In this document: positions 1 to 7,300 of the stretch, in pieces
How the letters are laid out: each line of letters begins with the position of its first letter
Numbering within the stretch: the stretch's first letter is position 1
Source: Hepatocystis sp. ex Piliocolobus tephrosceles
Taxonomy: Eukaryota > Apicomplexa > Aconoidasida > Haemosporida > Plasmodiidae
Reading direction: 5' to 3'
Length of the DNA: 11,512 nt
NCBI GenBank assembly: GCA_902459845.2
Contig: CABPSV020000085.1
Span: 1-11,512 of the forward strand
Translations under genes and position numbers: made by a program
Notes under the pieces: model-generated
Seen by the model: only the letters and a program-made list of their open reading frames with translations
Databases searched by the model: none
Told to the model about the DNA's origin: nothing

Positions 1-829
1 GTTATAATCAAATAATGAAAATAAAAATAAAAAAAAATTAAAAAAGTAATAAACAACAAAAAAAAAAAAAGTAAAGAAAAGAAAAAAACAGTTAAAAGAA
101 GAAAAATTTGGAAAAAGGAAGTTAAAATAAAATAAACCAACCATGATATTTGGAAAAAAGAAAGGTTTTTAAAATCAGAAGGTAAACATTTATATATATA
201 TTTTTTTTTTTTATGTATATAATATATGTTAGAATATTACATTATTATAATTTATGTAACATTTGTTAAGTACATGCTATGTTTATGTATTATATATATG
301 TATATGTATAAATATATATTTGTTTGTGAATCCATACATCAATGTCATTTTTTTATATACTGCTTCGCCATATTCAAAATTCTTTGTACAGTGTTTTTTT
401 ATTTTTAATTTCATATTACTCTTGTAAAATTATATATATATATATATATATATTGCGGTTTAAAAAAAAAAAAAAAAATAGAACAAGTTTATGTTTGCAT
501 ATTATTTTTATTTATTTATGTCGGTAAAAATCTATTAATTATATACATGTTTGTATTTATAATTATGTGATAGAAAGTTAAAAACAAAACCCGTATATAA
601 ATCGTTACTTACAATCGTTACTTATAGTAGTGTATACACTTTTTCACATTTTATATGTCTTAAATGTGATGTTTGTTTGCTTTAAAATTCTTGTTTTATT
701 AATTGCATACATATTTATGCGAATATATACATATACATGCGTCGTTTAAAGCACATGACTTTACCATGTATCTCCGTTTTATTTTTCATTAGTATGTAAA
801 CAGTATACATAATAATCTGTTTTAGAATA

Positions 830-833
<4 letters not shown>

Positions 834-862
<29 letters not shown>
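834..862. repeat. (TA)n dinucleotide tract
   Basis: An uninterrupted alternating TA run of about 29 bp, roughly 730 bp upstream of the Alba start codon. Such tracts are common in Plasmodium intergenic DNA and vary in length. Confidence 0.9.
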
Positions 863-866
<4 letters not shown>

Positions 867-946
867 ACGAGTTTTTTTACATGTATATGCAAATACTGTA
901 ACTCCTTCTTTTAAACAGTTTTATGGGCGTTGTTTTTAATTTGTTT

Positions 947-952
947 TGCATG
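947..952. promoter_or_regulatory. TGCATG hexamer (candidate ApiAP2 site)
   Basis: TGCATG is the core motif reported for some Plasmodium ApiAP2 factors (the AP2-Sp / PF14_0633 class). It stands about 640 bp upstream of the Alba ATG in A/T-rich DNA, and a second copy lies at 1085-1090. A hexamer alone is weak evidence, and function is inferred only from position and motif identity. Confidence 0.25.
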
Positions 953-1084
953 TACTTTTATTTTTTTTTTTTATTTTATTTTATTTTTTTTATTGTTAAA
1001 AATGTACAAGTTTACTTAAAGCTTTTGGATTTACAAATATTATGTATATATAATATATCACTACCATAATACTTATTTTTAACT

Positions 1085-1090
1085 TGCATG
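1085..1090. promoter_or_regulatory. TGCATG hexamer, second copy
   Basis: Second TGCATG about 500 bp upstream of the Alba start, 138 bp from the first copy. C and G are scarce in this flank, so two copies are slightly more than expected. They remain candidate ApiAP2-binding sites only. Confidence 0.25.
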
Positions 1091-1424
1091 TTGTATGAAA
1101 TTGTTATAATATATAAAAAAAAAAAAAAAATTAATATATATATATGTATATGTTAACTATACCATAAAATGACATGTTAAAAAATATATATGTATTTTTT
1201 TAAAAAATTACTGTATACGACACATTTAGGACATTTTTTTTTTTTTTTTTCTTTTTTTAGTAATATAGGAATATTATAGTTATAGAAAATATATTTTGTT
1301 AATATAATAAATGAAATTGGGATAGAAAAAATAGCTAAACAAAAAAAAAATAAAAAAAAAGAAGAAGAAGAAGAAGAAGAACAAAAAAAAAAATATATAT
1401 ATAATATATAACTCTCTCTCATAC

Positions 1425-1427
<3 letters not shown>

Positions 1428-1474
<47 letters not shown>
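1428..1474. repeat. (AT)n dinucleotide tract, 47 bp
   Basis: Perfect alternating AT run of about 23 units, 120 bp upstream of the Alba start codon and probably in the 5' UTR or proximal promoter. It is flanked by a CT-rich stretch (ACTCTCTCTC) on the left. Likely hypervariable in length. Confidence 0.93.
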
Positions 1475-1475
<1 letters not shown>

Positions 1476-1593
1476 TCATATACATATATACATATAAAGC
1501 TTACATCATCTATATAATAAATAGACATATTTCGAATTAGCAAATTAATTAAAAAAAAAAAGAAAAAACAAATTTTTTATTTTTTTTTTTTCT

Positions 1594-2316
1594 ATGAACA
1601 AAATGACGAAAGAAAGAGAGCCAATCGATGAAGATGAAATGAGAATAACCTCAACAGGACGTATGACGAATTATGTTAATTATGGAGCAAAATTATTAGG
1701 AGATGAAGACAGAAAAAGTTTAAAAATTAAAGCAACAGGTAATGCTATTGGTAAAGCTGTAACATTAGCAGAAATAATAAAAAGAAGATTTAAAGGATTA
1801 CATCAAATAACAAAATGTGGAAGTACAGTAATTACTGATCAATATATGAGTAGCCAAGACAATAATGAGCATGTAGTACAAGAAAGAACCGTTTCTTTTA
1901 TTGATATCCATCTATCAAGAGATCAATTAGATGTTAAAGATGCTGGTTACCAATCACCACTAGATGAGAAATATGTTAAAGAAATGTCACCAGAAGAAAT
2001 AGTTAGTAGACCATTCAGAGGTAGAGGATTTAGACCAAGATATTTTAGAGGATTTAGAGGCGGTAGAGGTGGTTTTTCAAGAAGAGGTGGTTATAGACAT
2101 TTTAATGATAGGCTATATGATGGAAGAAGTAGTTTTAGAGGTAGTAGAGGATATGGTGGTAGTTTTGGAAGAGGTGGTTATAGATCAAGTGGTGGTGGTG
2201 GTAGAGGTGGTTTTAGAAGTGGATTTAGAGGAGGTATGGATGGTGGATATAGAAGTAGTAGAAATGGGTTCAGAGGTGGTAGAGGTGGTTTTAGAGGAAG
2301 CAGAAACATATCTTAA
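1594..2316 (+). CDS. ALBA1: Alba-domain DNA/RNA-binding protein with RGG tail (Alba1-like)
   Basis: 240 residues, single exon, stop TAA. Residues about 20-110 form an Alba domain; the diagnostic block is residues 44-66 (IKATGNAIGKAVTLAEIIK then RRF), the basic nucleic-acid-binding core of the family, followed by ITKCGSTVITDQY. Residues about 141-238 are an Arg/Gly-rich tail with many RGG, RGF and GGYR motifs, as expected for an RNA-binding, probably Arg-methylated extension. No signal peptide or membrane segment is seen. Plasmodium Alba proteins are known to bind DNA and RNA, to sit at the nuclear periphery and in the cytoplasm, and to regulate mRNA translation and storage. The ATG at 1594 directly follows a pyrimidine run; M4 (1603) is an alternative start. 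The choice of Alba1 over Alba2 rests on the N-terminal sequence and RGG tail and is less sure than the family. Confidence 0.9.
   Translation: MNKMTKEREPIDEDEMRITSTGRMTNYVNYGAKLLGDEDRKSLKIKATGNAIGKAVTLAEIIKRRFKGLHQITKCGSTVITDQYMSSQDNNEHVVQERTVSFIDIHLSRDQLDVKDAGYQSPLDEKYVKEMSPEEIVSRPFRGRGFRPRYFRGFRGGRGGFSRRGGYRHFNDRLYDGRSSFRGSRGYGGSFGRGGYRSSGGGGRGGFRSGFRGGMDGGYRSSRNGFRGGRGGFRGSRNIS
2014..2307 (+). repeat. RGG-encoding GGT/AGA-rich coding repeat
   Basis: Encodes residues 141-238 of the Alba protein. The DNA is built from AGAGGTGGT-like words, almost C-free on the + strand, and is the most G-rich stretch in the window. A GGT run occurs near 2191-2210. Codon choice for Arg is nearly all AGA and for Gly mostly GGT or GGA, matching Plasmodium usage. 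The repeats are imperfect, unlike the minisatellites in the other two genes. Confidence 0.85.
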
Positions 2317-2358
2317 ATGGTTACAAAAATGAGTAGAATATCATACAAGTAGAAACTT

Positions 2359-2370
<12 letters not shown>

Positions 2371-2412
<42 letters not shown>
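2371..2412. repeat. (AT)21 dinucleotide tract
   Basis: Perfect AT run of 42 bp preceded by ACATACATAC. It lies 55 bp after the Alba stop codon, so it is probably in the Alba 3' UTR. Confidence 0.93.
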
Positions 2413-2424
<12 letters not shown>

Positions 2425-2966
2425 GTATATATGTGTATATGCATTTTTCTTCTCTTACTAACAATGATGAAAGAGTCTTAAACAAAAAGAAGAACTTATA
2501 TTTAGTAATAAAATAAAACAATATAATAAAATTTAAAAAGAGAATAAATGATTAAAAAGAAAAAATACTTAAAACAAACTTTTATTTACATGTGTATGTA
2601 CAAACAAGTACAAAAAAATTTTAAGTTGCATTTCGCTCAATTGAAATAATTTTTTTTTTTTTTTTTTCTATTTTTACACACACAATTATAATAAATACTA
2701 TAAATAAAAAAAAAAAAAAAAAAAAAATACATATTCTTATTATATGCACACATTCATGCACACCCACATTATATATATAAAACAGCAGATGTAAATTTGC
2801 ATTATGCAGTTTCACAAATTCTTATAGTTTTTTGCAATGTGATAATTATATAAAGTAATAAATAAAAAAAAAGAAAATTTAATTTTTATTATATATTTCA
2901 TATTAGAGTGAATATGAAGGTTATATATATATAAATACATGTTTATGTATTACTATAGAACGAAAA

Positions 2967-2986
2967 AGAGAGAGAGAGAGAGAGAG
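2967..2986. repeat. (AG)10 polypurine dinucleotide tract
   Basis: Ten AG units on the + strand (CT on the - strand). This is an unusual dinucleotide in a flank dominated by AT repeats, though GA/CT microsatellites do occur in Plasmodium. Confidence 0.9.
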
Positions 2987-3192
2987 TTTTTAAAAGTCCA
3001 TTAGTAAGTGAATATATATAGTATGAGAAATATAATTTAAAATAATTAGTGCACGGTAGAAAAACTAAGTTATATATATGTATATGAATTAAAATAATTT
3101 TATTAGCAGAAATTTTTTTTTGCATAACCATACTTATACACACCTGCATATATATTGTGCGTATGTGTGTATGTATGCTTATACTTTATACC

Positions 3193-3218
3193 TTTTTTTT
3201 TTTTTTTTTTTTTTTTTT
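3193..3218. repeat. Poly(T) tract, 26 bp
   Basis: Uninterrupted T26 followed by C and another T run. Typical intergenic poly(dA:dT). Confidence 0.9.
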
Positions 3219-3320
3219 CTTTTTTTTATATTTTTATTTTATACTCATACATTTTAAGATATTTATTATAGCGCTTTTTAATTTGCTTAGAAAAAAAGTA
3301 GCGCCAAAATATATTAGAAG

Positions 3321-3343
3321 AAAAAAAAAAAAAAAAAAAAAAA
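3321..3343. repeat. Poly(A) tract, 23 bp
   Basis: Uninterrupted A23 in the convergent intergenic region, about 100 bp from the T26 run and of opposite sense, so the two could pair as a large inverted A/T stem in RNA. Confidence 0.9.
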
Positions 3344-3540
3344 CATGTGTATACATATATATATTTATATATATACATATTTAAATATATATATTATATA
3401 TATATATATATATGTATATATGTGTAAATAGGTACGTACTTGTGTTATGCATTTAATTTTTTCTATTTTCACATTAAAATAATAATAACTACAAAGACTC
3501 ACAAACTTTATAAGACCCATTAGCTATACATACAAGATCA

Positions 3541-3580
3541 TTAGCATAAATAACATTTTTTTAGCACAAATAACATTTTT
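3541..3580. repeat. Tandem 20-bp duplication
   Basis: Two adjacent 20-base copies of TTAGCATAAATAACATTTTT; the second has C for T at unit position 7. Non-coding and probably of recent origin. Confidence 0.85.
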
Positions 3581-4060
3581 ATTATTTTTATTATTATTTT
3601 TTTTCTATATATAAATACACTAAGTATATGTACATATATATATATATATATATAATTAAGTAAAAACTATTTAATATTTCCAATTTCAGTTGATCATACT
3701 TTATCATAGAAATATGTCCAAAGTATTATAGAGAATTTTCATTTTATTACTTTTTATATATATATATATTTTTATTAGTACAAAATAAAAGAGTAACACA
3801 TGTTTTAAATAAGTCTTTTAAATATTTTTAGTTTTATGTACAAATAAATTATTTCTTATTTTAAGTAGATTCGGTATGTACTTATGCGTACATGTTTTTA
3901 ATGTGTTACGACCAATTGTTGTATTTGTATTTGTATTTGTTGTTGATGTTGTATATATATATATAAAAAAAAAAAAAAAAAAAAATGTATATTTTGAAAT
4001 TGCGCTTATTTTTATGACGCAGATATTTTTATTTTTATATTAATGTTGATAATACTATAT

Positions 4061-4132
4061 ATAATATAATAATATAATAATATAATAATGTAATAATGTA
4101 ATAATATAATAATGTAATAATGTATTAATATA
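4061..4132. repeat. 8-bp tandem array (ATAATATA / ATAATGTA)
   Basis: Nine consecutive 8-base units: three ATAATATA, two ATAATGTA, one ATAATATA, two ATAATGTA, then a diverged TTAATATA. The TA/TG variants come in blocks, which suggests multi-unit duplication. It lies about 190 bp past the AAA gene stop on that gene's 3' side. Confidence 0.85.
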
Positions 4133-4190
4133 TAACAAAAAACAATTATGACAAAAAAAAATTTTTGAAATGATTAATAAATAGAAAAAA

Positions 4191-4294
4191 AAAAACTTTG
4201 GCTAAAAACTTTGGCTAAAAACTTTGGCTAAAAACTTTGGCTAAAAACTTTGGTTAAAAACTTTGGTTAAAAACTTTGGTTAAAAACTCTGGTT
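4191..4294 (-). repeat. 13-bp minisatellite, 8 copies, in the 3' flank of the AAA gene
   Basis: Eight head-to-tail 13-base units. On the + strand, units 1-4 read AAAAACTTTGGCT, units 5-7 read AAAAACTTTGGTT, and unit 8 reads AAAAACTCTGGTT. The array starts 28 bases beyond the AAA stop codon, so it is very probably transcribed in that gene's 3' UTR, where it reads AACCAAAGTTTTT or AGCCAAAGTTTTT. The ordered block of C variants followed by T variants indicates stepwise unit duplication. Confidence 0.93.
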
Positions 4295-4321
4295 ATGTTA
4301 TAATATAATATGTACATAATT

Positions 4322-7300
4322 TTACTTAAAAGTTTTGCTAATTTTTTTATAATACTTAACCTGCATTTTCGAAACACTCCTTGGCACTATATTGATCGCT
4401 AACTTGATATGTTTTTGTTTTATTGTTAATAAATTTTTATTTTTTTGAATAAATTCATATATTAAGTTATTTTTAGCTTGTTCATTTAATTTTTCATTTT
4501 TTAAATTATCCATTTTGTATATTGCATTTTGGTTAGTTGTATTATCATTATTATTACCATTGTTATTATTACCGTTGTTATTATTACCATTGTTATTATT
4601 ACCGTTGTTATTATTACTATTGTTATTATTACTATTGTTATTATTACTATTGTTATTATTACTATTGTTATTATTACTATTGTTATTATTACCATTGTTA
4701 TTATTACCATTGTTATTATTATTATTATTATTATTACCATTGTTATTATTATTATTATTATAGAATTCGTTATAATTTTTTTTTTTTTTATTAGTTAAAT
4801 ATTCAGCTATATAATTTTTATAAATTTTATTATCTTCTATCATTTTTTTCCTTTTTAGTTTTTTTATTTTATTTAGTTTTGAATTATCTTCTCTTGATTT
4901 TATGTTATTACAATAATCATCCTTAGTATTATTGTTATTTAGACAAAACTCATTAGTGACCTTATGTATACACTCCTCTGTTGAATTTTGTATTGTTTCA
5001 TCAGAATTATGTGTTAACTCGTTTTTTGGCTCAGTTATTGGCTCAATTGTATGTATTAATTGATTATATTCATGTAAAGAATTATTATTAACATTTAACA
5101 TATTATTGCAAATAGGTTCTAATTGTTTTTCTTTATTATTTTTATATAGACTATTATTTTCTTTTTTATATAGATTGCCTGGATTTGGGTAAAAAACATT
5201 TTCCATATCTTTCTCCTTCGTGTTACTATATTTTATATCATCATAATTTGTTCTTAAATTTTTAAAAGATTCAATATTTATATCAGTACATATAATTTTA
5301 TCAGAACTTGAATTTATTTTTATATAGGTATTTGTATCTATATTATTGTTAATATATGATTGTGTGTTGTTATTTATTTTAGTAACATTGTCATTGATTA
5401 TTATATACTTATCATTACTTTTATTAAGTGTGGTATTATTTTGCGAAATGTTAGGAAGTACTTTTTCATTTTGATATAACTCAATCGAATGAGAATTTAT
5501 AAAGTTTATTTTATTTTTACATGCTTGTAAAGCTATAAATGCACTTTCTCTTAAAATTCCATTTAAATCAGCACCACTATATCCTTTTGTTAATTTTGCT
5601 ATTTCTATAAAATCTACATCTTTATTTAAAGGCATATTTTTTGTGAGTTTTTTTAAAATGTCTATTCTACCTTGAAAGTTAGGTAAAGGAACATAAATAA
5701 GTTGATCAAACCGTCCACTTCGTAATAAAGCTTTGTCAATTATATCAGGTCTGTTTGTAGTTGCAATAATATATATATTTTCTCTTTGTGACAATCCATC
5801 CATTTCGGTTAATAATTGATTAACTACTCTGTCTGAGGCAACTGAATTTTTGTTATTTGACCTATTCATACATATACTATCAATTTCATCAAAAAAAATT
5901 AAACATGGTTTATATATACTTGCATAAGCAAAAATTTCTCTAATTTTTTTTTCACTTTCTCCTACATATTTATTTAATACTTCAGGTCCTTTTATTGCTA
6001 TAAAATTTGCTTTCATTTCGTTACTTATAGCCTTAGCTAACATGGTTTTTCCACATCCTGGAGGTCCATATAATAATATACCCATACTTTTTTGAATACC
6101 TAAATGATTATATATAGTACTAAATTTTACTGGTAAAATAAATTTTGTCTCTAATATTTTTTTTATATTTTTTAATGCACCTATATTGTCTAAATTTATG
6201 TTTGGTACTTCACATAAATTCTGAGTAGTCATCTTTTTTTTTATATTTTTTACACTTTCGTATAAAATTTCATTGTTAATATTGAGTAAGATACTTTTTG
6301 TTGGTTCCTCTGATGTTGTGTTGTTATCGTCGTCACCTCCATCAGCACCATCACTTTCGTCACTCTCAGTTATGATAGTAACATCTTCTGTTGTAGAAAT
6401 GGTATCTGCTGTTGTAGAAAATGAATTAATTTTTGTAGAATCAACACCAGTTGTTGTAGAATCAACACCAGTTGTTGTAGAATCAAAACCAGTTGTTGTA
6501 GAATCAACACCAGTTGTTGTAGAACCAAAACCAGTTGTTGTAGAATCAAAACCAGTTGTTATAGAGTCAACACCCGTTGTAGTACCAACCGTGTTTACCT
6601 CCCCATTTTCCACTAGCATATCTACTTTATTTTTTAAGTTCGTATTAGTAGTTCTCATTAAAACTTTTTGTTTTGTTTCACACTTTTCAATATCAGAATA
6701 TGGATCTTCATTTTTTAAAATAACATCAGTCTGTATATGGTTGTTATTTTTTAAAACTGTATCAGATTGTATATAGTTGTCAACTTGATCATTTTTTAAC
6801 ATACATTTTTCACTATTTTCTACCCTATTTTCTATCCTATTTTCTACCCTATTTTCTATCCTATTTTCTACCCTATTTTCTATCCTATTTTCTACCCTAT
6901 TTTCTATCCTATTTTCTACCCTATTTTCTACCCTATTTTCTACCCTATTTTCTACACAATTTTCTACCCTATTTTCTACACAATTTTCTACCCTATTTTC
7001 TACACAAATTTCTACCCTATTTTCTACACAATTTTCTACCCTATTTTCTACACAATTTTCTACCCTATTTTCTATACAATTTTCTACATTATTATATATA
7101 TATAAGTTAAAACATTCATTTATTATGTCATAAATTTGTCCTCTATTAAAACCATAAGTAATGGATGATGCATAATTAATATCAAAGAATAATTGATATG
7201 TGTATGTTATATTTTCGAATATTTCAATACGATCATTATATGTAGGAAGAGGTATAGGTATAAAATGTTTAATTTTATTATACAAAAAAGTATCATATGG

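Larger units (their letters stand above)
1..1593. other. Gene-free 5' flank and promoter region of the Alba gene
   Basis: No convincing coding sequence is visible on either strand. The first 180 bases of the + strand are purine-rich (A/G runs), as is common in Plasmodium untranslated or promoter DNA. The rest is poly(dA:dT), (AT)n tracts and short mixed sequence. A 12-base direct duplication (AATCGTTACTTA) lies at 600-611 and 613-624. A GAA triplet run sits near 1360-1380. The 120 bases before the Alba start are A/T homopolymers ending in a pyrimidine run directly at the ATG. The promoter and 5' UTR of the Alba gene must lie here, but no transcription start can be placed from sequence. Confidence 0.7.
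2317..4321. other. Convergent intergenic region, no gene seen
   Basis: About 2 kb between the 3' ends of the Alba gene (+) and the AAA gene (-). It must hold both 3' UTRs and polyadenylation sites. All open frames found here are short and encode only F/K/I/Y-rich homopolymer-like peptides. Contents: (AT)21 at 2371-2412, poly(A/T) runs near 2650-2667, 2708-2726, 3193-3218, 3321-3343 and 3965-3984, (AG)10 at 2967-2986, a 20-bp duplication at 3541-3580, a TTTGTA hexamer run near 3920-3940, and the 8-bp and 13-bp arrays listed separately. No tRNA or recognisable structured RNA is visible. Confidence 0.75.

Noticed and set aside
142..186. ATG at 142 (MIFGKKKGF then stop) as a possible first exon with a donor near 168 or 180
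   Set aside because: The frame stops after nine residues. The only internal GT (GGTTTT) is a poor donor, and the CAGAAG/GTAAAC site lies past the stop.
1177..1543. Minus-strand open frames rich in IYIYIY and F/S runs
   Set aside because: They are translations of the (AT)n and GAA/poly(A) tracts with no family-like sequence.
2069..2332. 87-residue V/E-rich + strand frame inside the Alba gene
   Set aside because: Frame-shifted shadow of the GGT/AGA repeat; the Alba frame carries the conserved domain.
3049..3054. GTGCAC palindrome (AP2-I-like motif)
   Set aside because: It sits between two convergent gene ends rather than in a promoter, so it is probably chance.
3157..3384. 75-residue + strand frame over the T26 and A23 runs
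   Set aside because: Encodes poly-Phe and poly-Lys from homopolymers only.
4501..4798. Several I/T-, L/P- and Y/C-rich frames on both strands over the Asn repeat
   Set aside because: Created by the 15-bp period of the NNNNG/S array in the AAA gene.
6273..6776. 167-residue + strand frame rich in VVVES/KP words
   Set aside because: Antisense of the STTTGVD repeat and neighbouring AAA coding sequence; the regular period keeps it open.
6815..7087. VEN(R/C) 12-bp array as a CRISPR or regulatory repeat
   Set aside because: There are no unique spacers, and it is in frame within a conserved gene of a eukaryote.
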